NCBI GenBank assembly: GCA_029071285.1
Contig: JAIEAS010000188.1
Location: 1-14,713 of the forward strand
Source of the DNA: Clostridia bacterium
Lineage (GTDB): Bacteria > Bacillota > Clostridia > Christensenellales > Borkfalkiaceae
Reading direction: 5' to 3'
DNA: 14,713 bases
Part shown: positions 6,721-13,618 of the stretch, one piece after another
Layout: the number at the start of each line of letters is the position of its first letter
Numbering within the stretch: the stretch's first letter is position 1
The notes under the pieces: generated by a model
Told to the model about the DNA's origin: nothing
What the model saw: only the letters and a program-made list of their open reading frames with translations
Databases searched by the model: none
Translations under genes and position numbers: made by a program

Positions 6721-9561
6721 TTATTTAGCTGCGTTAAGGTATGCGATTACGCCTGCAGCAGTATCGGGAATCTTGTCGCCGTTGCTCATAGTTCTGATAG
6801 CCGTACCCGAGCCGAGACCGTAAGCCATTACGTCGTTAAGGAAGTTCTCGGTTGAACCGTCTACGGTGAAAAGCGATGCGCCGCCCAACGCAGTTATGGT
6901 GGTGAAAGGAGCCTTAGAAATAACGTTGTTTACACGCGACGAGTAAGGCAGAAGGGTGGGCATAAGCATATACCACCAGTTCGTTCCGGTTACGGTGCTG
7001 GGATCGAGCTGTTCGGTGTGCTTAATGGTGCCGTTTACGAGCGCGATGTTTACGATGTCCGAACCAACGATACCTGCCTTAGAGGTGCACTGGTATTCGA
7101 AGCCCTGGTCCTTGTTACCGATGTTCAGCGCGGAACCGATTACGTGACGCGCGTAGTTGGTGAACGAGTGGTTGCCGAGTTTATCCGATTCGAACATTGC
7201 AAGCGAGCTGTTGGTCAGCGTAGGAACCTGCTTGCCCTTGTAATAAGTGCCGGTATACAGAGCGTTCTTATATACGAAGTAATCTTTTGCATAATCGTTT
7301 GCAACGGTGCCGTTAGCCTGTTTTTCACCGGGGTTAGCGTAGTATTGAACGCCGTCGTCGGTTTTGATAACGTTCGCCGTCTTAAGAGCAGTAAGAGAAG
7401 CTTCGGTAAGCGCGCCGTCGGCGCCGTAAGCGAGTTCAACGCCTGCAACCGTACCGGTTACCTTGTTGCCGTACCAGAAGCCGCCGTTTGCAGCTTTTGC
7501 ATCAGCTACTTCCGCTGCGTCGTTAGCCGCGCCCTGAGGTCCGTAGGTCATAAGAATCTGACCGTCGTTGGAGAAGAAGTAGTCAACCAGCGCAAGAGTT
7601 GCGGAAAGCTTATCTTTGTCGGATTCAACCGCTTTGTAAGAGATACACCAGCCGGTGTTCTTTACGCCACGCCAGCTTTCGGTAAATCTCATATACTTGT
7701 CAGCCGTGCCGCTGCCGTTGTCATCCCATTTGGAAACGGGTGTAAGAACGGGAGCAAAGTTGAAGGTAGCCGAGCTGCCGCTGGGCTGACTCTGAACTTC
7801 GAAGCCCTTGTTTGCAGTCTGGGTCTGGCAGTAGTCGTGCAGTGAAAGAGTCTGAACGCCGTCGTTCTTGCCGCCGTTGGTCGAGTTCCAGCCGGGAGCT
7901 GTTTTACCGACGTTCGTATCGGTCATCGCATTGAAGAGACCTTCCTTGGCAAGCTTATTCATCTTGTCAAGTGCGTTCCACATATTTTCGTCAAGACGGG
8001 AGTCTGAAATTCCGCCTTGCGCATTTACGTACGCGTACGTAGGAGAGTATCTTGTTTCAAGACCGCGCACGCCGTACAGCTCGCCAGCCATCGAGTAAGT
8101 ATCGCTGTATCTGTTTGCTTTGTATTCACGTGCGGAAAGAAGGAACAACTGGTCGGTGCCTTTTACAAGCGAAACGCCTCTGTTTTCTATCAAACCGCCG
8201 CAGGTGACGAAGCATCTGCCGAGCGCCGTGTAGAGGTCAACGTCCCATGCAGCGTATGCGCTGTTGAATACGTCGGAAAGCTTGGTGTAGAACTGGTCGT
8301 TTCCTTTCTTGTAAGTTACTTTAATGTATTCCTGCAAGATTTTAAGGAGAGCCGAGCCCTTAACGTCGCCGTTCTTTGCGTTGATTGCAAAGTTCTGCAA
8401 GTCAACGATGTTGCCGCTTGTGCCGTCGTAAGCCTTGCCTGCCGCTGCCTGTACAGCCTTACCGAGTTCGGAAGTAGTATCCTTTGCCGCATTTAAAGCC
8501 GCGGTGTAGTCGACGGTAATTTCTATAACGTCTTTTTCATGTCCCTTAGATGCAACGCTAAGGTTGTTGCCCCAGTCCTTACCGTCCTCACGGGTGGTCA
8601 GAGCATCGGGGTCGGTAACTTCGATTTTCCAGCTGCCGGTCTGACCCATAAAGGATTCAACCGAGGTCTGATTTCCTACTATGCCCTTCTTGGCATAGGT
8701 TTTAGCTTTTGCTTCAGCCTGCTCTTTGAAGGTTATAGTCTTTGATTCGTCAATCGTAGTTGCGTCAAGAAGCTTTTCAACGAAGGTCTTTTCAAGCAGA
8801 ACGAATTTTTCGATATCGTCGTTGCCGTCGAAGTAAGGAAGCATATACATTGAGCCCTTGTTGTCCGCGGTAAGCGAAAGACGTGCAAGAGGGTTAGCTT
8901 CGAGGAATGCCTTGTAGTTGGGCATATAATCGAGATAGTTGGTAATGTTCAGAAGGTTGCCGTCTGCACCCTGACTGTTAATGTCGGTAGCCGAAGCGGT
9001 AAACAACTGATACTTATCAAGTCCTTTGCCTACAACGGTCGACATCTGCTGACCCGATTTAACGCCTTCGAATTCATCACTGATAGTAACGTCAAGCTTT
9101 TCTGAAAGAGCCTTCCACGCGGGTTTGAGGTTGCCTGCGGTATAGGTGTTGCCGTACAGCTGGAATGCGTCCGCCGAACCTTCGTAACCGCCGAGATACG
9201 TCAACAGTTTTTTGGTGTTACCGTCGTCGCCGCCGCTGTATTTAATACCCGTGTTGGGTCCGTCGTAACCGAGAGCCGTTGTAAGAGTGGTCTTCGAACT
9301 GTAAGCAAGTTTTCCGTTTTCAAGCTTGGGTTCAAGCTTCTTCTGGGCGGATGAGGATTCGGTGCTGCCGTAGCCCTCTTTTGCCGTCTTCCAGGCGTCG
9401 TCCATGTAACCTTCGAACTTGGTCATCAGGTTTTCATTAGCGCCGCTGCCGCTGGGTTTGTTAGGCTTGTTATTATCGCCGCACGCCGCAAGCGACGCCG
9501 CCATCGTTCCCGCCATTACAACCGACACAGCCGCCGTTATAATCTTTTTGGTTTTGTTCAT
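6721..9561 (-). CDS. Very large lipoprotein solute-binding protein of a sugar ABC importer
   Basis: This is the extracellular receptor that hands oligosaccharide to the permeases. It has a lipoprotein signal: a basic start (MNKTKKI), a hydrophobic core and lipobox LAAC with Cys27, then a Gly/Asn/Pro/Ser linker. The stretch SWRGVKNTGWCISYKA, then ALVDYFFSNDGQILMTYGPQG, is typical of family 1 sugar receptors near the C-terminal lobe. It is 946 aa, whereas receptors paired with LplB/YteP permeases are usually about 430-560 aa. The extra length is spread through the protein, with no obvious enzyme domain or internal repeat. ATG 9561 has AAGGAG 6 nt upstream. The permease genes precede it and a stem-loop follows it. 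Pectic oligosaccharide is the inferred ligand, from the neighbouring hydrolases; the sequence does not show it. Confidence 0.92.
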   Translation of the reverse strand: MNKTKKIITAAVSVVMAGTMAASLAACGDNNKPNKPSGSGANENLMTKFEGYMDDAWKTAKEGYGSTESSSAQKKLEPKLENGKLAYSSKTTLTTALGYDGPNTGIKYSGGDDGNTKKLLTYLGGYEGSADAFQLYGNTYTAGNLKPAWKALSEKLDVTISDEFEGVKSGQQMSTVVGKGLDKYQLFTASATDINSQGADGNLLNITNYLDYMPNYKAFLEANPLARLSLTADNKGSMYMLPYFDGNDDIEKFVLLEKTFVEKLLDATTIDESKTITFKEQAEAKAKTYAKKGIVGNQTSVESFMGQTGSWKIEVTDPDALTTREDGKDWGNNLSVASKGHEKDVIEITVDYTAALNAAKDTTSELGKAVQAAAGKAYDGTSGNIVDLQNFAINAKNGDVKGSALLKILQEYIKVTYKKGNDQFYTKLSDVFNSAYAAWDVDLYTALGRCFVTCGGLIENRGVSLVKGTDQLFLLSAREYKANRYSDTYSMAGELYGVRGLETRYSPTYAYVNAQGGISDSRLDENMWNALDKMNKLAKEGLFNAMTDTNVGKTAPGWNSTNGGKNDGVQTLSLHDYCQTQTANKGFEVQSQPSGSSATFNFAPVLTPVSKWDDNGSGTADKYMRFTESWRGVKNTGWCISYKAVESDKDKLSATLALVDYFFSNDGQILMTYGPQGAANDAAEVADAKAANGGFWYGNKVTGTVAGVELAYGADGALTEASLTALKTANVIKTDDGVQYYANPGEKQANGTVANDYAKDYFVYKNALYTGTYYKGKQVPTLTNSSLAMFESDKLGNHSFTNYARHVIGSALNIGNKDQGFEYQCTSKAGIVGSDIVNIALVNGTIKHTEQLDPSTVTGTNWWYMLMPTLLPYSSRVNNVISKAPFTTITALGGASLFTVDGSTENFLNDVMAYGLGSGTAIRTMSNGDKIPDTAAGVIAYLNAAK

Positions 9562-9620
9562 TTTTCTCTCCTTATTATTTATTTTATCAGGTTATTGACC
9601 CGAATAAAAATCCTTATAAA

Positions 9621-10550
9621 TTATTCTTTTACGCCGCCCATATTTACGCCCTTAGCAAAGTACTTCTGAATGAAGGGGTAAATTACGAGGATGGGAATCA
9701 TTGCAAGTACTACCATTGCGTATACCATCGAGGTCGATTGTCCCATATCGGTGTATTCCGCAGTATCCGGATTGTACTTTAACGTGAGGTCGGTGTTCTT
9801 ATCTATGAAGTCGCGCATATAAACCTGTACGGGCCAGGAATACTGCTGCTGCGCTCCGAGAACTTTGTATGCCCAGAAGTAGCCGTTCCAACGCGAAATT
9901 CCGAAGAACAGCGCAACCGTTGCGATAGTTGCCTTGCTCATGGGGATATAGACTTTCATAAGAACCTGCATTTCTGTAGCGCCGTCTATTCTCGCCGCTT
10001 CCTCGATTTCGGAAGGCACGCCTTCGAACGAGTTACGGAGCAGGATTATGTTGGTAGCGTTCATACCCATTGCAAGAACGATAAGCCATTTAAGGTCTAT
10101 AGCGTACATATCTGCGCCGCCGACTATCGAAGCAAGGATGTTACCGGTCTGCTGATAGTTGAGGTACTGGGGGATAACGCCCGCAGAGAACCACATTGTG
10201 AATACGAGGAAGAAGTTGAATCCGTGTCTGCCCATCAATCTCTTCTTTGAAAGTGCGTATGCGCCGAGTATCGAGTAAATCAAACACCAGATAGTACCGA
10301 TAAAGGTTACGAAAAGGGTGTTGGAATAGTTTACCCAAAACTGGTTGGTCATAAATACGGCCTGGAACGACTTGAACTGAAAGCCGTTGGGCCACAGGAT
10401 TACTTTACCTGAAGCAACTTTATCCCAGGAGCTGAAAGTCGAGCCCAGCGCGTACAGCAGGGGATAAACGCAGAGTAAGGAAAATATTATCAGAAGAGTG
10501 TAAGCGATTATTTTGAATATAAGCTCGCTGGCTTCCATTTTTCTTTTCAT
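9621..10550 (-). CDS. ytcP: Sugar ABC transporter permease, YtcP/LplC-like
   Basis: An inner-membrane subunit of the importer (309 aa, usual length for the family) with about six membrane segments, the first at about 12-37. The cytosolic EAA loop that docks the ATPase reads EEAARIDGATEMQVL from residue 183, followed by VYIPMSK. The ending is YFAKGVNMGGVKE; a C-terminal K-G-[VI]-x-x-G-[AG]-V-K-[EG] is characteristic of the YtcP/LplC branch. ATG 10550 has GGGAGGG 8 nt upstream. It follows the partner permease by 15 bp and precedes the receptor gene by 59 bp. In Bacillus subtilis the equivalent pair with YtcQ imports rhamnogalacturonan fragments and uses MsmX. Confidence 0.95.
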   Translation of the reverse strand: MKRKMEASELIFKIIAYTLLIIFSLLCVYPLLYALGSTFSSWDKVASGKVILWPNGFQFKSFQAVFMTNQFWVNYSNTLFVTFIGTIWCLIYSILGAYALSKKRLMGRHGFNFFLVFTMWFSAGVIPQYLNYQQTGNILASIVGGADMYAIDLKWLIVLAMGMNATNIILLRNSFEGVPSEIEEAARIDGATEMQVLMKVYIPMSKATIATVALFFGISRWNGYFWAYKVLGAQQQYSWPVQVYMRDFIDKNTDLTLKYNPDTAEYTDMGQSTSMVYAMVVLAMIPILVIYPFIQKYFAKGVNMGGVKE

Positions 10551-10565
10551 CTATTCTGCCCTCCC

Positions 10566-11636
10566 TTAGTACAACGAAACGTCCGAAGCTTTTCTTGCTA
10601 TCGTGTTCGAACCTATAACCAGAATCATACCTATAAGGTTGTTGGTCATTTCGCCCGCGATACCGAAAGCCTGCGGCGAGTAGCTGCCGCTGTTTTCAGT
10701 CAGTCGGTTAGCCCAGGTGGAAACGACTTCCGCAACCTGATAGTTATTTAATGAAGTTGCGGGACTCAGCAGGTACAGCTTTTCGTAGCCTACGGAGAGA
10801 AGTCCGCCTATCTTCATAATGAGCATAATTACGACGGTTGACAGAATGCTGGGAATTACGACGTAGCGCATCTGAGCCATCTTGCCCGCGCCGTCAATCT
10901 GCGCCGCCTCGTAAGACGTAGGCGAAACCGCGATTACCGCCGCGAAGAACACAATCGAGTCGTAGCCGGCGTGTTCCCAGATATCCGTAATTATGTATAT
11001 CGCACGGAAATATTCAAGCGAATAAACTACGCCCTTTTCCTCGATTGCGGCGTGCAGAGGTCCCGACTTCGAAATTGCCGCAAGCATTTTCGACAGGACG
11101 CCTTCGCTTCCCGTTGAGGGAGCCGCGAAAAGCGCAATCGTGAGCGAAGTTACTATAACGGTAGAGATAAATTTGGGAAGGTATACGCATACCTGCATAA
11201 TCGATCTTACCACGTTCGAGCGGACTTCGTTGAAGAACAGCGCAAGAATGATGGGAAGCGGGAAACCGAACAGCAGTCCGTAGAACGCGATGACGAACGT
11301 ATTTCTGAACGCCATCCAGAACTCGCCCGCGTACGCTCCGACGAAGATTTCCTTGAAGTTGTCGAAGCCGACCCAGGGTCTGTCGGATACGCGCTGGAAG
11401 TTACCGAATCTGAAAGCGCCCAGAAGTTCGTACATGGGCAGGTACTTCCAAAGCAGGTACACCAGAATCATGGGTACGAGCATGAGGTACAGTCGCCAGT
11501 CTTTCAGAAGGGTGAAACCCGTGCTTTTCCATCTGTTCCGCTCTGTCTGATCCCTTACCTGCTGCTCGGGCGACATACTGTAAGTACCGGTCGCCTCGTC
11601 GTAGATAAGGAAGTCGTCACATTTGAGTTTGAACAT
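10566..11636 (-). CDS. lplB: Sugar ABC transporter permease, YteP/LplB-like
   Basis: The second membrane subunit of the importer, 356 aa. About six membrane segments are predicted, the first at about 50-64. The EAA loop reads YEAAQIDGAGKMAQM from residue 242, followed by VVIPSI. The sequence WKYLPMYELLGAFRFGNF and the ending SDVSLY are typical of LplB/YteP proteins. It has a hydrophilic N-terminal extension of about 45 residues (YDEATGTYSMSPEQQVRDQ), longer than in most relatives, which normally start near the first membrane segment. I start it at ATG 11636, because GGAGGAA (11644-11650) lies 7 nt upstream; the in-frame GTG at 11657 lies upstream of that site and lacks its own. It precedes YtcP by 15 bp and follows the 6-TM gene by 72 bp. 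Confidence 0.94.
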   Translation of the reverse strand: MFKLKCDDFLIYDEATGTYSMSPEQQVRDQTERNRWKSTGFTLLKDWRLYLMLVPMILVYLLWKYLPMYELLGAFRFGNFQRVSDRPWVGFDNFKEIFVGAYAGEFWMAFRNTFVIAFYGLLFGFPLPIILALFFNEVRSNVVRSIMQVCVYLPKFISTVIVTSLTIALFAAPSTGSEGVLSKMLAAISKSGPLHAAIEEKGVVYSLEYFRAIYIITDIWEHAGYDSIVFFAAVIAVSPTSYEAAQIDGAGKMAQMRYVVIPSILSTVVIMLIMKIGGLLSVGYEKLYLLSPATSLNNYQVAEVVSTWANRLTENSGSYSPQAFGIAGEMTNNLIGMILVIGSNTIARKASDVSLY

Positions 11637-11643
11637 TGAAAAT

Positions 11644-11650
11644 TTCCTCC
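11644..11650 (-). promoter_or_regulatory. Ribosome binding site deciding the start of the YteP-like permease
   Basis: GGAGGAA on the minus strand lies 7 nt before ATG 11636. It falls inside the longer reading frame that would begin at GTG 11657, so it argues for the shorter protein. Confidence 0.75.
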
Positions 11651-11655
11651 ATATC

Positions 11656-11699
11656 ACTTAAAATTTAAGTAATTTATATGTAACTGCGGCGGAAGCCGC
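11656..11699 (-). promoter_or_regulatory. Spacer with AT palindrome and small GC hairpin upstream of the permease genes
   Basis: The 72-bp gap holds a palindrome ACTTAAA-A-TTTAAGT (11656-11670) and a 5-bp stem GCGGC/GCCGC with loop GGAA (11686-11699). There is no U-tract for termination. A TATAAA lies between them on the minus strand but without a convincing -35, so an internal promoter is only possible. The palindrome could be an operator or part of the leader structure. Confidence 0.35.
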
Positions 11700-11708
11700 T
11701 TATTACCT

Positions 11709-12386
11709 TTATTTATATAAGTCGTCGTCCTTTTTCAGGATTTTAAGACTTTCTTCGTCAATCTCGATAGGTTCGTCGCCGAAGGTGTCGCGCTTTTCCT
11801 TCTCCTTCCTTTCGTCGTCAAGCCTCTTTAAAAAATCTTTCTGGTCCTCGAACATTCCGTCCAGTCTTCGCATTACCAGAATTATGATGAGGCAGATTGC
11901 GAACGAAACCAGATCGCCGAAGTGCGCGAGCAGCGTTGCCGCAAAGCCGAGCCCGAAGCACGCCGCCACTATCGCCCTGCCCAGCACCGCCGCTACCCAG
12001 CCGGCAACCGTAAACAGCAGAGAGAAGTACCATTTGTCGCGTATCCTCTTCTTGCCCATAAACCTTGTCATTAAAAGCAGAAGAGCCACGAACGCGTTAC
12101 CTATAATATATATAGCAAACATATGCGGAGCGAAATTCGCGTCCTTCATATTGAGTAAACAGAACAGAAGTCCGTCGCCGATTGCGTAAAACACCGCGGG
12201 CCAGCCCCAGCGCATCATAACGATTAAAGTAATCGCCAGCATCGGTGAAAATATAAAATCGCCGTGAAGAGCCTGAAAAGCGAAGTGCAATATTATCTCG
12301 AATACGATAAGTATTACCGCGAACAGAAACAAATCGGTGAGCCGATACTGCCGCAAAGATAGATGTCTTAAACCGTTTTTACGCAT
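11709..12386 (-). CDS. 6-TM membrane protein with acidic cytosolic tail, unknown function (accessory protein E)
   Basis: A 225-aa protein opening the operon. About six hydrophobic segments lie at roughly 16-36, 42-58, 62-78, 88-108, 118-145 and 152-172. A charged, probably helical tail of about 50 residues follows (KDFLKRLDDERKEKEKRD), ending KKDDDLYK. Size and topology resemble ECF-type substrate-binding S components (six TM, 170-200 aa), but I see no vitamin-type signature and the long tail is unusual, so that is a weak suggestion. I start at ATG 12386, with AGAAG 8 nt upstream; a GTG at 12395 abuts that site without spacing. The leader from the mapped promoter would be about 57 nt. The tail could contact another operon product. 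Confidence 0.82.
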   Translation of the reverse strand: MRKNGLRHLSLRQYRLTDLFLFAVILIVFEIILHFAFQALHGDFIFSPMLAITLIVMMRWGWPAVFYAIGDGLLFCLLNMKDANFAPHMFAIYIIGNAFVALLLLMTRFMGKKRIRDKWYFSLLFTVAGWVAAVLGRAIVAACFGLGFAATLLAHFGDLVSFAICLIIILVMRRLDGMFEDQKDFLKRLDDERKEKEKRDTFGDEPIEIDEESLKILKKDDDLYK

Positions 12387-12422
12387 AATTTGCACTTCTG
12401 GACGAAATTTCCGACCACATAA

Positions 12423-12458
12423 TGTTACAATTTTACATTTAGCTAATTCATTGTAACA
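12423..12458. promoter_or_regulatory. Putative operator: 9-bp inverted repeat TGTTACAAT-N18-ATTGTAACA
   Basis: TGTTACAAT (12423-12431) and its exact reverse complement ATTGTAACA (12450-12458) are separated by 18 bp. The right arm coincides with the leftward extended -10; the left arm would lie just downstream of the start of transcription. This arrangement fits a repressor or AraC/GntR-like dimer bridging two half sites, or a 5' RNA stem. It does not match the CcpA cre consensus. Confidence 0.5.
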
Positions 12459-12478
12459 CAGTCAAATGCAAAAATCAA
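12450..12478 (-). promoter_or_regulatory. Sigma-A type promoter for the leftward transporter/hydrolase operon
   Basis: On the minus strand TTGATT (12478-12473) is followed after exactly 17 bp by TACAAT (12455-12450), which has a TG one base upstream (extended -10). The predicted start is near 12443, giving a leader of about 57 nt before ATG 12386. It lies in the divergent region facing the methylesterase gene. Confidence 0.65.
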
Positions 12479-12489
12479 TAGTTTTTTTA

Positions 12490-12518
12490 TTGTTTCATGA
12501 AAAAAATTATGCTATAAT
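12490..12518 (+). promoter_or_regulatory. Sigma-A type promoter for the pectin methylesterase gene
   Basis: TATAAT at 12513-12518 is a perfect -10 with TG one base upstream (TGCTATAAT). TTGTTT at 12490-12495 is a poor -35 at 17-bp spacing, compensated by the extended -10. AGGAGA at 12531-12536 lies 11 nt before ATG 12548, a slightly long spacing. Confidence 0.75.
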
Positions 12519-12547
12519 TAGCCCGATTTAAGGAGAAATTATAGTAT

Positions 12548-13474
12548 ATGGTTTATCTTACCCCCTCGGACAACCTGCAGGAAGCTTTCGGCCGTCTGAA
12601 AGGCGGCGAAACCGTGCATCTGGGCAAGGGCGAATATTTTCAGAAAGCCGTTCTCTCCGCCGACGGAGTAACCCTCACGGGCGAGGGCTGCGGGCAGACG
12701 GTAATCGCCTTTGACGACTACGCGCGCAAAATCCACGCGGACGGGCAGGAATACAACACCTTCCGCACCTTTACGCTTTGCGTAACGGGGAGCGGGGTAA
12801 AACTGGAAAACCTGACCGTAAAAAACTCCAACACTCAGCCCGAAAAAGTCGGGCAGTGCGTCGCGCTTTCGGTGCACGGCAAAAATTTTAAGGCGGTCGG
12901 CTGCGAGCTTATTTCCACGCAGGACACCCTCTTCCTCTCACCCTTCCCCGACGACCTGGTAGTGCGGTACAGAAATTTTATTCCGCAGGAACAGCTTTAC
13001 AGCGAGGGCGCGAACGTCAGCCTCTTCGAAAACTGCAAAATCAGCGGAAACGTCGATTTTATTTTCGGCTGCGGCGAGGGGTATTTCAGAAACTGCGAAA
13101 TTATCTCCCTCGACGACAAACGGGGCTTGGGCTTCGCTACCGCGCCCGCCCATTCGCTGGCGCAGGAAAACGGCTTCACCTTTATAGACTGCAATTTCAC
13201 AAGCGGCGGCGCAAAGGAAAATTCCTGTTGCCTCGCGCGCCCGTGGCGCGACTTCGGCAAGTGTGCGTTCATTAACTGCACGCTCGGCAATCATATAAAG
13301 AGCGAACTCTTCGATAAATGGAACGACACCGCCCGCGACAAAACGGCAAGGTTTTTGTACTACGGTTTAAGCAGCCCCAACCCCCTCTCACCCGTGAGCT
13401 GGGCGAAGGAGCTGACCGATACGCAGGCGAAATTAATTATAGATAACTGTAACAAGAAATTTCTATCTTTTTAA
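12548..13474 (+). CDS. pemA: CE8 pectin methylesterase, cytosolic
   Basis: A 308-aa beta-helix enzyme that hydrolyses methyl esters of galacturonate in pectin fragments, releasing methanol. Family motifs appear in order: GEYFQKAVL near 28-36, GQCVAL with Gln103, TQDTLF with Gln125 and Asp126, NVDFIFG with Asp170 and LARPW with Arg231. These correspond to the two catalytic Asp, the oxyanion Gln and the substrate Arg of characterised pectinesterases. Asp126 and Asp170 are 44 residues apart, about twice the spacing in plant and Dickeya enzymes as I recall it, due to an insertion around 130-155 (SPFPDDLVVRYRN). No signal peptide, so it should work in the cytosol on imported oligosaccharides. It is divergent from the import operon and ends before its own terminator; co-regulation through the shared promoter region is likely. 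Confidence 0.95.
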   Translation: MVYLTPSDNLQEAFGRLKGGETVHLGKGEYFQKAVLSADGVTLTGEGCGQTVIAFDDYARKIHADGQEYNTFRTFTLCVTGSGVKLENLTVKNSNTQPEKVGQCVALSVHGKNFKAVGCELISTQDTLFLSPFPDDLVVRYRNFIPQEQLYSEGANVSLFENCKISGNVDFIFGCGEGYFRNCEIISLDDKRGLGFATAPAHSLAQENGFTFIDCNFTSGGAKENSCCLARPWRDFGKCAFINCTLGNHIKSELFDKWNDTARDKTARFLYYGLSSPNPLSPVSWAKELTDTQAKLIIDNCNKKFLSF

Positions 13475-13504
13475 GGCGTAATTTGCAAAACCAACGCGAA
13501 ATAA

Positions 13505-13530
13505 AAAACCGCCCTCGGGCGGTTTTATTT
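13505..13530 (+). terminator. Rho-independent terminator of the methylesterase gene
   Basis: AAAACCGCC (13505-13513) and GGCGGTTTT (13518-13526) pair perfectly around loop CTCG, followed by ATTT. The hairpin lies 30 bp after the stop codon. Confidence 0.9.
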
Positions 13531-13618
13531 AATGTGTAAACAAAACCCACGCCATAGTGAAGGGGTTCAGCAGAGGTTAACCGATAAATGATAAAATGTT
13601 AAAGAGCAAGTTAAGGCT

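Noticed and set aside
7018..7845. A 275-aa rightward frame opposite the solute-binding protein gene
   Set aside because: Antisense to a clear lipoprotein receptor, low-complexity hydrophobic/valine-rich translation, no motif.
6721..9561. Two fused receptors in the 946-aa protein
   Set aside because: Only one lipobox and one copy of the characteristic C-lobe block (ALVDYFFSNDGQILMTYG) are seen, so a simple duplication is not supported.
12387..12547. CcpA cre site in the divergent promoter region
   Set aside because: I looked for a TGWNANCGNTNWCA-like site and found none; the inverted repeat there does not fit.
12539..13294. Leftward frames opposite the methylesterase gene
   Set aside because: Antisense to a gene with complete CE8 motifs, its own promoter and terminator; no independent evidence.
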